A stretch of 64,000 bases of DNA, taken from contig JBBHKE010002346.1 of NCBI GenBank assembly GCA_037447655.1, positions 1 through 64,000 of the forward strand. The letters are read 5' to 3'. The notes beneath the pieces were generated by a model. The model worked only from the letters and a program-made list of their open reading frames with translations. It was not told the DNA's origin and did no database searches. The position numbers and the translations under genes were made by a program. Source of the DNA: Zygnema cylindricum (Eukaryota > Streptophyta > Zygnematophyceae > Zygnematales > Zygnemataceae). Shown here piece by piece: positions 22,880-36,000 of this stretch. The number at the start of each line of letters is the position of its first letter. Position 1 is the first letter of the stretch.

Positions 22880-24430
22880 TTTTGACCGTCGATGGTCATT
22901 TAGGTGGCCAGATACATTCCGTATTTCTTATCAGGGGAGGACATTTTTTGGCACCTAAAGTAGTGCCATATTTTCACCCCTAAAGTTTTAGCTGATAGCA
23001 TCATTAACTACAAACATAATTTTATTATGATTCTATTCAAAAACCGCAATTTTTTCTGTCACCAAATTGTTGACCCTCAAATTAAGACCCGCATCAAACA
23101 AAACAACGGTTTCTAACATCAGTGGATTATAACAATTATAAACATCAATATTTTACAATACGAAAAAAAATGTCATATAATTTGTTTAGAAGCAAATAGT
23201 AACGTTACTCCCACTACCAAACTATGCGTCGTAGAAATTGAAGATCCAAAAACACTTGGACCTCCGTTGAATCTCCGAACAAAAAGTTATTGAATTGAAA
23301 ACAAATACCAATTATCCATCGTGCCAAACCGAAAATAATTCTTATGGTGATTCTAACGTAGTTTCAATAGAAAACCGTAATTACTCAAGCTACCTTTTGA
23401 TTTATAACGTAACATCGAAAACAGTTAAGGTGCGAACCAATTCGACGAATTTAACGGATGTGCACTTATATCACAACGTTGTTTGGTTTGTATAATGTTT
23501 TGACCTTATACATCCATCACTTAAAGTAAAAAAAAAGCCATCTACCCCTAAATGCATGGTTTAACTAAATAGCCATGTTTAGATCGTTAGGGGCAAAATA
23601 TATAAACATATTGGCAAATATATGTTTTCTAACGATCCCTTACATACGTCACTGTTTTTTAGTTTTAGGGGCCGGCAAAATATTGCAAAAAGATGTAGTC
23701 TATCTGTTTTTTAAACTTACAAACACGAAACTAAATTTTGTTTACATTAAAAACACATAGATATTGGATGGTAATTGTTGGGAAGTGCATTTAGGTCTAC
23801 AATGTTACCTTTCGTATAAAGCTTACAAGCGCCATACATAAACTACCAAAATTTTGCTACGATAACTTTTTCGAGCTTGATTATTATTGTTTGAACCCTA
23901 CCACCATAAAGGGCTTTCACCTTTATGGTATAAGTGGATAAGTTCACATGAAGGCAATTTTTAGCATCTTTGGGTCAATTTCCAAAAAAACTTATAAATA
24001 ACAACTAGTATGTAACAAGAAAATAAATTTATAACCATTCATATTTGTAAGAAATTTGTTATTACCAACATATACATGGCCAACGTCACCATAAAAACAA
24101 ACATATGTCATCACCAACAAAGTTAATTTCAACCGTAGTATTGATCGTTTAGTGGTTCGTAAACATATATAACTTTTTTTTTATATTAATTTATGTTTTT
24201 TTTATGTTTACAAGATTGATTACTGAGTGTTTGCGCTACAAGTCGTCACCAGTAGAATGCGCCTTTGATTTTTAGTAAAAAATACAAACTTGTGAACAAT
24301 AAATTTTAAGAGCAAAAGTATAAAGGGTTGTTTATAATTGAACAACTGCGCTTATGTAATTATAACTTTATAGGTTGTCATAAAATATCCACAAGGTTGT
24401 AATGACTACATTTGAAATCGCTACAAAAAC
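22880..24430. other. AT-rich gene-free interval upstream of the MATE gene
   Basis: Beyond the GC-rich presumed 5' end of the MATE gene the composition drops sharply to AT-rich DNA. No recognisable coding region, RNA gene or transposon end is visible. Frames of 60-66 codons at 23295 and 23575 lack any family resemblance. Confidence 0.5.
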
Positions 24431-24435
24431 TATAT

Positions 24436-24685
24436 AAATAATAATAATAATAGTAGTAACAACAATAGTCATAATGATAATAATAATAATGAGAATAACA
24501 ACAACAACAACAATAATAATAACAATAACAACAACAACAACGACAACAACAACAACGACAACAACAACAACAACAATACCAACATTAACAATAATAATAA
24601 TAATAATAATAATACTAATAATAACAGTAAGAATAAGAATAATAATAACAATAACGATAATAATATTAAGAAGAAGAAGAAATAA
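24436..24685. repeat. Trinucleotide tract of AAT and AAC units
   Basis: About 80 trinucleotide units alternate in blocks: AAT-rich, then AAC-rich, AAT-rich again, closing with AAG units. The 82-124 codon frames in this interval (Thr/Ile or Leu/Val/Ile strings) are simply this repeat read in frame and not genes. Confidence 0.95.
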
Positions 24686-25438
24686 AATGAAAAAAAGAGG
24701 CCACATTTTATGCCCATAAAATTTTGGCAGAGGATTAATCACGGTGACCTATATTGCTCTTAAAATGCTTATTTGTCAATTAAATGAAATAATTGCATAA
24801 AGGTCATGCTGAAAAACGAATAATAGACGGGTAAAGAATAATAAAAGACGACGTCGTTAAGAATATGTGTTAAGGTCTCAAGTGTCGCACTTGACATTAC
24901 AAGTTTGAATATGCTCTTACTTAAAAAATAGAGTGCAACGAATCAACGGTAGACCTTAAAATATATGGCCAGAAAATAGTAACTAAAGTAAGTGTGACGC
25001 TTGTTTCAAGTCGTCCTAATGTACCGTAGTTGTCATTGCAATATTGGTGGTCACTAAAATGATGCAAGGTCCTTTCAAATAGAAAATAGACAAAAAGGTG
25101 ATGTCTCAAATACGAATTTGTGTCGTCTTACTATTTTTGCACCATTGGGGCCGGAGGCACATTGGGCCAAGTTGCGCGCCAAAAACGCTCGTTTTGAAAA
25201 ATGACCCGATTGACGAGTCCATCGCAGCCTTGCAAGAAGCTGATCAAAATTTGGCCATCCACAATTCGCCATGTAGCCTTTACACACGAAATCAAAATAT
25301 TTGTTGGGAAGAACAAAATATATATGTAACCTTTTTTTACGCATGTTTTTCGCATCTAATTCGTTTTTGGTTTCAATCCCCAAATTTGGACAAATCATTT
25401 TCCTTCTTTCGGAGACAAACACGTTCCTTAATAACTTA

Positions 25439-26403
25439 GGGCACTTTCCCATGTAACCGAAACTTTAGTCTTGTAACTTTGTTTTTAGCGAAAATTCTCC
25501 GTACTACTTTCATAGCATTCGTATGTAAAAATATCAAATCGTTACTTTAGATCGTGACGGATGTAGACGTGGGTGTAATTTGTGACGGTTTGTAGACGAC
25601 TACAAAACTCGCGACAATTGATGACGTTTACAAAATAGCGACGTTTGTAGACGTCTAGCTACTTGTGACATTGTAGATGTTCAGGGTTTGTGACATTTTG
25701 ACATCACGCTCAATTATGATAGCGTCGACGTCACTGAATCTAAAACATTCCGCCATGGTTTCCCGATTTTGTTTTATCGTACGTTCTCACTCTACTTGCC
25801 ATCAAAATATGCTAAAAGATAGTCAACAAAAATATTTTATAGAGATCTTCCATTTGATACCTTTCTTGCCTTTTTTCATTGCAAGAATTGTGAGATATAC
25901 GCGTTAGTGGGAGAGGGAGAGAGAGAGAGGCGCTTTCACAGACTTTGCTTTTGCGAAATGGCGTCCATTGGTCGAGACCCCCTCCACGGTTACTGTACGG
26001 AAAAAAGCGCACGGAAAAAGGTCTCGCACACGCTGGAAACGTGCAGTAGGTTTTTTTTTTTTGTACTCCGAGCACAAAAATTTTCAAAAACCTCCGTCGT
26101 GTGCGAAATCATATGCATATTCGCCCACGTCGTGGAACTTTGTTTAAAATCACCTCGCGAGGTAATTTTATATAAAGTTTGAAGATGAGACAGAAGGACG
26201 CAAAAGTGGGTCAAAATACGCTAAACGACAAACTGCATTGCGCTAGACGACAAACTACAGTACAGTTAACGTTTCAAGGTAACGCAACTTGTATGGTGGT
26301 AATTTCAATTTTTTGGTACGGCTGCGTATTTTCTCGTTTTTTTCCAAGTTATAGAGGAAAACGACAAAAAATAACTGTAACTTTAGCACATGGGAAAGTG
26401 CCC
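25439..26403. mobile_element. Harbinger-type element A of a three-element chain (965 bp)
   Basis: Ends are GGGCACTTTCCCATGT and the inverted ACATGGGAAAGTGCCC, with TTA on both sides (25436-25438 and 26404-26406). The left interior is studded with GTAGACG and GTGACG motifs. No transposase is seen. Confidence 0.8.
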
Positions 26404-26406
26404 TTA

Positions 26407-27716
26407 GGGTGCGTTTCCCTGAACTTGAAACTTAGCGAATTTATTTTGTTTTTATCGCAGATCCGGCGGACCCGCATCTCGAATATCCCTATGTGTAACA
26501 AAATAATTCTTGCTTAACGGTGTGACAATTGTATACGCTGACAATGCCCGTGACGGTTGTCAACGTCTACAATCTGTGATGCCGCACCTGATTGTTCAAA
26601 ATTGTTTGTGACGTCGCATATTTTTTGTGACATTTGTTGACGTTTTCTTTTTCAACCCTTTGTCCATGGATGCTGCCCATGGCTGAATAAGTGTCGTTTC
26701 CGTTGCCTTCCCTATACGGTTGCCTTTTTTGCCGATTTTCGTGCGCTTTGAAACTCTATTTCCACGCGTTTTTTTCATTCTTGTGTAAATAAATGAAGTT
26801 AATAAAGAAAAAAAAATAAAAAAAAATAATAGTAATCATAATAATAATAATTTGGTTTTTGCACGGTAGATTAAGTGTGACGTAAGAAAACAAATATTAA
26901 GCGCAATAATTAGAAATTATTTTTGGTAAATTTGAGCGTGTAAAAACGTGGTAAAATTTTCAGATGAAACGATATAATAAAATAGACTTATTATCAACCT
27001 TTGTCCGAGTTAAAAAAACATAACAATAATAATGGCGGGTTTTCATTTTTTTAAGGCAAAAAAGGTGCTTGAATTTCTTTGGCGGTGGTCGGAAAACGTC
27101 ACTCCATCTGTTTTCTCCAACTTCCCACCGGTGAGCGTAGAGCCGCCTCGTGAAAAGATGATGAATAGTGAAGTTTGCAAAGGCGTGAATGTGAGGCTGC
27201 GTGAGAGAGCCGGCGTGTGCGAGTTGCTGAGGCGCCCTCAGAGATTTCTTTCGATTTCTTGAAATGGCATCGTAATTTTCAGACCCCTGAAATGAAAAAA
27301 TCCAACTTGAACGAAACGCGACAAAACAAAACAAATTGTGTACTTTGATGGACGCAAACAGACAAAACATAACGAATAGTGTACCTTTCGCCGTCGCTTA
27401 AATTCGTTTGAAATTTTTGGAAAATTTTTTACACGTGCGAATACGTGTTACTATTTGTTTTTCAAAAATACTTTGTTTTAAAACTCATCGTCCATGTGTT
27501 TTAAAGAAAGGTTTGAAGATGACGTTTTTTGGCGTGGCCATGGGTTGAAGAACACAAGACGACAACGTGTAGTACATCCTAAATTTGACGGTGACGCAAA
27601 ATGTACTTCTCCTTTTTTCTGTTTTTTTGTACGGTTGAAACTTTCGCGGTACAGCTCTAAGTTTTACACGAAAACGACAGAAAACAACCCCTACTTTGGC
27701 ACATGGAGACGCACCC
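26407..27716. mobile_element. Harbinger-type element B (1310 bp)
   Basis: It starts GGGTGCGTTTCCCTG right after the TTA that ends element A and finishes CATGGAGACGCACCC before a TTA at 27717-27719. Its ends match the GGGTGCGTCTCTATGT subtype of the 777-bp elements, and its right interior is an inverted relative of them. The centre (about 26640-27400) is unrelated to the other copies. Confidence 0.7.
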
Positions 27717-27719
27717 TTA

Positions 27720-28720
27720 GGGCATGTTCCCATGTTATCGAAACTTAGTCTTGTTACTTTGGATTTTAGCGAAGATTCTTTGTAGTAAAGTGATCCAATG
27801 TTCGGCAAGGAAATCGTTACTTTAAATTGTGACGGATGTAGACGCAGATGTAGTTTGTGACGGTTGTAGACGACTAAAAAACTAGAGAATTGATGACGTA
27901 GACAAAATAGCGACGGTTGTAGACGCCTAGTTTTTTGTGACATTGTAGATGTCTAGGGTTTGTGACATTTTGACGTCATGCTCACTTATGATAGTGTCGA
28001 CTTCACTAATTCAAAACTTACAGCCATGGTTTCCTGATTTTGTTTTTTCGTCTTTTCTCACTCTACTTGCCATCAAAATACGCTCAAAGATAGTGAAAAG
28101 CAATCTTTTTTAGAGATCTTTCATTTGATATCGTTATAAACGTGTTTCATTCAAAAAATTGTGAGATAGACGAGTGGTGTTTCATTCCAAACATTGTGAG
28201 ATAGATGAGGTAGTGGGAGAAAGAGAGAGAGTGAAGCACCTTCATGGAATTCGCATTTGCGAAATAGCATCCGTTGCTCGAGACCCCGCCACGGCCCTTG
28301 CAGGAAAAGAGTACGTACAAGCTGGAAACGGACAGTGGGCTTTTTTTTTGGTACTCCGCGTACAGCAAAAAAGATTTCAAAAGCATGTGACGCGTGCTAC
28401 AACGTCTTCCTATTTGCATATAGCTTGTAACTTAAACCAAAATCACATCGCCAGGTGATTTTAGTAGAAGTTTGAAGATAAGCTGGATGACGTGAAATTG
28501 GGTCGAAATGCCCAACTACAGACTTGCGTACATTTAATATTTGAAGGCGACCCAAATTGTACTGCGGTATTCTCATTTTTTTGGCATTTATCTTGATTTT
28601 GCACGGATCAAAATATTGTTTATGAAATCGACATCCTATGTGGATCATCTGTTGGAAGCTACACCTTGTGTGTTAACGTTTTCTTTGCCACTTAAAGCGT
28701 CTTCAAACGTTTATTCATAT
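27720..28720. mobile_element. Harbinger-type element C, right end unresolved
   Basis: It begins GGGCATGTTCCCATGT directly after the TTA shared with element B. Its interior parallels element A in order: the GTGACGGATGTAGACG region, then TTGTGACATTTTGACRTCA, then the segment with GAGAGAGAG and GAGACCCC. I cannot find a matching inverted right end, so it may be truncated near 28.7 kb. Confidence 0.6.
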
Positions 28721-28729
28721 GTCTAGTTT

Positions 28730-29770
28730 CATAATTTCATCATCTATAGATCATGCATCAGAAGTACACCGTGTATCGCTTTTAGTGTTAAGTGTTAACA
28801 GTGATAGGGATGCACGGTGTGCGTTAGAGTCTTGCAAAATTGACCCCGACAACAAATAAATCCAAAAGGTGCTCCTCCAGGAGTTGGCAGATGAAAGGCT
28901 CATGATATCATCAACAATTGAGCTGATCACCTGATGAAGGTGAAAGTTAAGGCGACAAAAGTGTGAAACCAGAAGTGAAAACACCATTGTAGAGCATACA
29001 CATAAGTCTATATGGAGGTTCGTTGAACAATAACAAGTTTAGAAACCTCACGGTGTGAAATTATGAGAAATATAAAGCCTCAAGATACATATGATGATGC
29101 GAAAGGTTCTTACATGTTTGTGCATGTGGAATGTGATTTTGTCAATGTTCAAAGAAAGAAACAGAGCAGTGACCTTTTTCCCACCTACAGAGAAGGAAGT
29201 CCGCACACCTCTCAATAATTTAAATTCATTAATTCTGGATTAGGTCTGAAAAACAGCTAGAACTTCAAGAATTCCTTTTGACTGTTCCTTAAGGTTTCAC
29301 AAACATAGAATGCAGAATGCCAAAATTCCACATTCGTTAATGGTTTCCAACTATTATCTTATGTTTTAGGTGTGAAACTCTTCCCCCTATTCTTTTAAAT
29401 GATATGGTACTAACTTAATCACAACACTAATATACATGTAATACAAAAAAAAACGAAGTTGAAATATCACTCACAGACACTCTCAACAGTCGCGTGTTTT
29501 GACATACCCTAAATAGCATGAGTCAAACAGTACTGTTATTTCATTTTTTAGTCCGAGTGAACAGTGATAATACTTTCTGGACGACCCGTACAGTACTTTT
29601 CAACCACAATCAATTAAATCATTTTGTGTGTATGGATTTCATACTTCCATGTCTAGGCGTATCTGACGCCTACATCATTACGTTTTGCAGATATTTTCAT
29701 ACACCCCACTAGCTATATGTCAGTTCATCTTCTCCTCTTTTCTTAGTTCTCGATATACACTTTTTATTTG
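28730..29770. other. Gene-free interval 3' of the polycystin gene
   Basis: Nothing recognisable is coded here. The reverse complement just past the polycystin stop contains AATAAA at about 29766-29771, which could serve as that gene's polyadenylation signal. Confidence 0.5.
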
Positions 29771-29772
29771 CT

Positions 29773-30003
29773 CTAATCATCTAAACTCCGGAGTGCATCA
29801 TGAAACCTTTCCAGTAGCTTGCGGTTCTCTTCTTGAATAAACACCCGATGTTTGGCACTCTCTTCTTCATTAAACGCCCTCTGTTTGGCACTCTCTTCTT
29901 GAATAAACGCCCTTTGTTTGGCACTCTCTTCTTCAATCATCATCCGGACTCTTGCGAGCTGCTCAGCATCTTTGCGAGCAATTATTTCCTTTTTGGATGA
30001 CAT
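29773..30003 (-). CDS. Polycystin last exon: hendecad-repeat coiled coil
   Basis: The exon follows a TTCCAACAG acceptor in phase 0, encodes 76 residues and ends at TAG (29773-29775). Four consecutive 11-residue units are visible: EEESAKQRAFI, QEESAKQRAFN, EEESAKHRVFI and the degenerate QEENRKLLERF. The DNA repeats with a 33-bp period. Eleven-residue periodicity suits a slightly right-handed coiled coil. Polycystin-2 proteins generally assemble through a C-terminal coiled coil, so an oligomerisation role is a fair inference. Confidence 0.85.
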   Translation of the reverse strand: MSSKKEIIARKDAEQLARVRMMIEEESAKQRAFIQEESAKQRAFNEEESAKHRVFIQEENRKLLERFHDALRSLDD

Positions 30004-33000
30004 CTGTTGGAAAACACATTAGCAGACAACTTAGTTGAGCATGTAATGAGATTTTTTTGAGATTTGAGTTCCCATTTCTTCGAAGTCGCGTGCATGTTAG
30101 CAAACCAGGTTAAAACGCTCCTAATTGAGTAGCTTACCTTGGCAGGTCTTCCGATGTATTTGAAGACATTATCGGCAAATTCGTCGGGATCTATCGCCGA
30201 TGTGTCACCCTGTAACCATCAAACTTATATGAGGTGAAGATTACCACAGAGATACAAACATAATGCGTGACTATCAGTTTTACACATGGCAATAGTTAAC
30301 GCCCTTGAAGGTTAGGGTGCTATCATATCTTGAGTAATAATGTTACTCCCAAAACACCTTCATCCAGTCCGAAACTAACTCCCGCATGCATTGAGGGAAA
30401 TGAAAAGTGAATGTAAGGAAACGAAGTGTGTATCAAAGAGTCAATCGGGAAGCAGTTCATTGTTCATAACAAGTCTTCCTATTTCAATTTTTTTCTCGTG
30501 AACCCTCATTTGGATTTTAACTGATTGGAAGTTGGTGCCACTAGAAAAAAAAAATGATTTTTTTTTTCTCATTGTTTAATGTCGCGTTAAAAAAGTGATC
30601 ATCTTAGGCAGTAAGAGATGTGGAGTTTAGCCACAATATTCAAGTGCTGGTTTGAAATCAAACGGGATCAAAGCGGTGCTGGCGACCAAATGTGAGTATG
30701 AAGTTAGTTATACTGCCACATGTTTGGTTTTCAGGGAATTTAGAGGCTCATAAACCGTGGGTTCGCTGTTTATGAAGTATTTGCAACTACTATTTCACTA
30801 TCGCTTACGCATAATGTATTGGGTTCAAATAGTTTCCAGATTTAGGTGAGTTATGAAGTCGGTACTCTTATATATTTCTTTCATGAATGTCACAGGAAAT
30901 AAGAAAAAATCTTTAAACTTATCTCAAAATGTATGATGAAGGAGGTTACACACTGCCATTGACATTGGCGTATGGCAGAGAAAAAAAACACGCACCTCCT
31001 GTCGTTGAATTGCTCTTTTAACAAGGTCTGATATCTCCTCCTTCGTAATATTCCATTCTTTCAATTTTTCACATCGTTCATTTTTTGTATACTCATTCAC
31101 TATACGGTGGTGATCATACATGCTTTCCTGCTATATACAGAATCTGCTTTTGTGATTAGTTTTCTGTTTGTAAATTGCTTTAATGAATAGGAAAGGCATC
31201 CGATAAAAAATTGCCACTCTACAATGAGAAGAGATGGAACCCACTCACATACTCAAAAGCATGCAGAAAGGAAATCCTTGCATGAAACGATCAAGTGATA
31301 TAGTAAAAAGAAATAGAGGAAACCTGAAGGTTTCATAAAAGACAACAAAATAGAACTTGAAATATATTTTCTTCTGTCCTCTCCAAACAAGGTTTTCTTA
31401 CATTGCGGTACAAGTTCGCGGAAAAACTTCTGATTGTCCAAGAAGTACGGCGTGAGTAGTTTCTCCCCTGTAAGCAAAACAAGCCAGCAAATTTACAATC
31501 AAAGATATAGACATGGCGGCATCCCATTACATTTTATCTGTTTTTTGAGCAACTGAATTGGACATTTCTGGAGGGCTAGAAATTGACATGTTCCGAAAAA
31601 CTGAGATTCTTGATTGAAAAAATTGGGACTGAATGTACAGTTTGTTCAAATACCACCAGCCTGTGTACTTTATCTGTCGCCACAATATTTTAACACAAAT
31701 AATTCCGTCAATGTAAAAATTAGGAAGTTTATTTTGGCAAATCTTGCTCTACAAATTTTTGGGACACAATGAATTCAGATCCCCTTCCTTGCGTACGCAT
31801 GACCACTTTCAATAATCGAGCGATATCTGACCATCCATATCATAATTTTACGGTCGTAAGGGCTTCCGCCCATGAAGCCACTTTTGGGGTCATTTCAAGG
31901 TCGTTTTTGCGATGACCCCATTTTGGGCCAATGGGATGACTGAATTTGAAGGTTTTGGCCATTCACAACTCCCCGCGTGGTTAGTACAAAAAAAAAAATA
32001 AAAAAATCGGGAAGAACAAATTTATGTTAAAAATATTTTTTTCACTGGGAATCTATATGTCTAAAACCTTTTCGGTATCAACTCCCAAATTCGGGTCAAT
32101 TTCTTTCTGCGAGCACTAAAGAAGTTTCTTAAAATTCCCACGTGCAACTTTAGTTTATCCTTATATTTTTCTTTTTTGTATATGACTCGCGTAACAAAAA
32201 CTTAAACAACCACCTGAACTAACAACTCTTGTGGTGTACTTGAAAACTAATGTTGTGTATTGAACTGCAGCAGCTGAGTTTTTATATTGAATAAGGAAGG
32301 GGTTCCCATATTTATAGATATAATATTCTAGATATGCCGTTTAATACTATACTCTGTCCTAACGATATATCAGACCACCATTATAAATGTCAATCACGAT
32401 TTTTGGAGTTGCTTGTTGTCTATGAACTTTAAGATATTGACTGTGATTCTTTGTGTGGGTCTCAAAAATGTGCATGGAAACTACGCCCAGATGTGATGTA
32501 CTTACTGAAGAGAGTCCATAAAAAGCCGAAAGAAATAAAAAATAGGAAAGGCAAAAAATAGAGGAAAGGCCAAAAAGAGCAAAAGACAAGTAAAAGGGAG
32601 ACAAACAAGGAATTTATCGTTCAGTTTTTGTCTAAGCTAAGAATAATTTTACAGTTGAGACAAAGAGTCTTTATCGGAAAACACAAGACGGAAGGGAACG
32701 AGAAGCCGCATATGCGCTTTCGAGGTAGAACTAATTCTAGGTGTGGCTAATCAAGGTAGAACTAACCACGAAAAAAAGAATGAAGACAAGAAAAGATTCT
32801 TGTATTTTCCGAGGAGAATCTCCTGCACTACCAAAGGTATGTAAACAAAGCTCACAAAAGTACTCAACGCTAAATAAAGTTCTAGACTTAGGATTTAGCT
32901 TTTAGGACTGGAAGGAAAAAGTAGGATGTTCATTTAGTCATAACTTCAATAAAGGAGCGTCAATAGTACTGCCCAATTCAGGTAGTTCCTTGAAGTAGAA

Positions 33001-36000
33001 GTTCTGAGAAACAAGACTTACAAGTTTTGGGGTTGCAGAGGGCTCTAGTTCTGAACCCAGACTGGGGTCTAAGGATTTCAAGTCTGCCATTAGGGCTTTC
33101 TGTGACTTATTTCTTCTCCATATTACTCGATAAGTATTTAGGAGCAGATTACCTATCTCCATAGAGCTTTTCCGTGAGTCATCGAATCCATCCTGCAAAA
33201 TTGCAAACAACAAATTAATATTGCAAAGAAAAAGAGCTGAAAGAATTCCCACTTCTGGATCCCTTTGTGCCTTACCAGCTAACTAGCTTAGCAATAAGAC
33301 CAATCTTGCAAGGGTTTGACAATGGAACTAAGAATATACCTTTACATTTGTGTAGGCGTCCACAACAATAGCAATGAGTAAGTTAAAAGAGAGTAAATAA
33401 ACTAGAAATACGAAACTCCAATAGAAGATTGTTGCTGCAAAGAGTTCCGAAGTATTCAGTTGCATGATATAGCTGTTAAAAGAGTTATCGCCTATGAGGA
33501 GGTTGAGCATTGCATTCATGGACATTGGGAGGCTGCGAAACTGCGCCCCCATATTAAACCACAACAAGAAAACGAGCGCATTGTTAGTACATATGTGCAC
33601 GCTCATTTGATTTTTTATTCTGTTTCGTTTTATTCTTGGACTCGAAAATATCCAGTTAAAGAGTAAAATCCCTAAATTCTTAACCCTGTATTTGCTGTCC
33701 TACATATGTCAGCACTTTTGTGCACTGTTATGGTTTATTCTCTCAGGAGTAGTCAATTAACCATTCTTTTATTTTTTTATGACAACATAATGCTCCAATG
33801 TTCAGCTCCGTATACAGCACATCAAAGAAAGTATGTATATTATGTATATCATATATTATATTTATATATTATATAATTATTGTATATATTTATCTTCTGA
33901 TCACAACACTCGTGGCTTATTGCGTCAGGTATCTACAATTGGAACCATAATTTTTCGTTTTGGTTTGCCCTTTATGCCTTTAGTAGGTAATTCGTTCAAG
34001 AGTTCCACTGAAGCGGAAGTTGCAAGTACCATACGCATTTTTTCATTCTTTTAGGACGGAAATTCATACAACTACCATTTCACTTACCTCGCTCAAAGTC
34101 TGTCCCAATAAAATGTGTCCGTACAATGAGTAACACAAGAATATAATAAAAAATAAAATGAAGAAGTGAACGAGGTCGGATGCTGCCTCGGATATTGTAT
34201 GTGTAATTATTCCCATTCGCGATTGAAAGTGCATCATTTTTAAAGCACGAAAGACCATAAATAAGATACTGCAGTGAACATTCAAAGCACAATTGGAACG
34301 AAGAAGTCATAAATTTTCATTTCGTAAGATATTTTTTGTAACCCATAAAAGAAGCATGGTAAATAACACACGAATGGGCACCAATTTTTTACCCCAAAGT
34401 AAGAAAGTAGTATATATTTCAAGAAATCAAGATAATATCAAAAGACCATGCTCCATGTAACCAACTGTAGATGATGTAGTATTATTCTTAAGCAAATCAC
34501 CTATAAAATGTTCATAACCTTCACCTTTTGCAAAAGTCTGGGAAAGAAAGACTTACTTGGTCGCTTGGATAGCGAAATATGTCTTACGCGCATGTATTAA
34601 TTCGTCAATGTGAGAAAACATATTTACCGCTTGAGAAATTTGTGTTTCGTCTTTTGGGAGCAAGTCAAAAAACTTTCCAGGACTTAGGTCGTATATACTG
34701 TAGCGTATGGATGGAGAAAAATTGACTGAATCCGCATATATCCGGATCCTGCAGCCATTATGAAGGGCATGTGAGTGCTTATGTTTACACTATGAGCTAT
34801 AACATTGGCTGTAATTGACCAATACTAATACATGTACATTCATAATCAGGAGTTTGGGACTCAGATATTCAACTTCCGATCGATTGTAAATTGGCAAGCC
34901 ACTAATAAATATTTCTTAGGACAAGACAAAAAATGCTTGTTACACGGGCAAGGTTCGTGTTGTGTGTGTTTATGCTTGTATAGAGTTTTTACTTTTTAGC
35001 CAGTGTAATGGTTTGAGCCCTAGTTGTCCAATTCGTACGGATTTGGATTTTTTTCCGATTTTTACGTAGTATTCGCGACTTTTATACTTTTTGTATAAAA
35101 CGTTTAGTTTTCGATGTACGAACATGTACGAAAACGTAGGGAAAACGTAATCATAGAAAATCCTTAAAAAAATATTAAAATGTACGGAAAATTAACATGC
35201 AATATACGGAAAGTGTACCCTACAAAACCTAATAGTACGGCAAATCTTTGGCAGCCGTACTCAAATATTAAGGAATGTACGACAATGTACCCTAGAAACC
35301 CTAAAACCCCCCATTTAATTACCCTAATATGTACAAAAATGTACGACCACTATACGTAACTTTACGAAAAGTATAGCGCAGCTGTACTGAAATATACGGG
35401 AATGTACGGAAATGTACACGACAAACCCTATAATATATAACCCTAAAAGGTACGGAAACTACGGACGATGTATGTACATGTATGAAAAGTGTGGGGCAGT
35501 TATACTCAAACATACGGAATGTAAGGAAATGCACTCTAAAGCATAGTTCAAAAGTAGGTGAAAGTAGGCCCATACAATATGCCTATTGTATGCAAAACAT
35601 ACAATATGACCTTAAGACCCATATTGTATTCGGACCTATTCAGACCAATTAAAATATTCGGACCAAAGATTGGACCAATTAAAATGTTCGGACCAAAAAT
35701 CTTTATTTACACCGTCAGATTCGGACGATCGGACGGTCGCTGATCAAAGTAGCGATCTAAGAAGATCACATGAAAAGCCCATAACACAACTTACGATAAA
35801 GGCGCCAACCAAAGGCTTACCATAAAAACGCCTACATTTGAACTATGCTCTAAAGCCCTAAAAATCCCTTAAATAACCCTAAAAGGTGCGAAAATATATG
35901 GACTTTGTCACGAAATGTACGGAAATGTACTGCTGCATAGTCAAGTACGCATTTTATAACATTTTTTTCATCGTTAAATGCGTATCGTGCGCAGTATTCG

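Noticed and set aside
24368-24742. Frames of Val/Ile/Leu or Thr/Ile strings resembling membrane proteins
   Set aside because: They are the AAT/AAC trinucleotide tract read in different frames.
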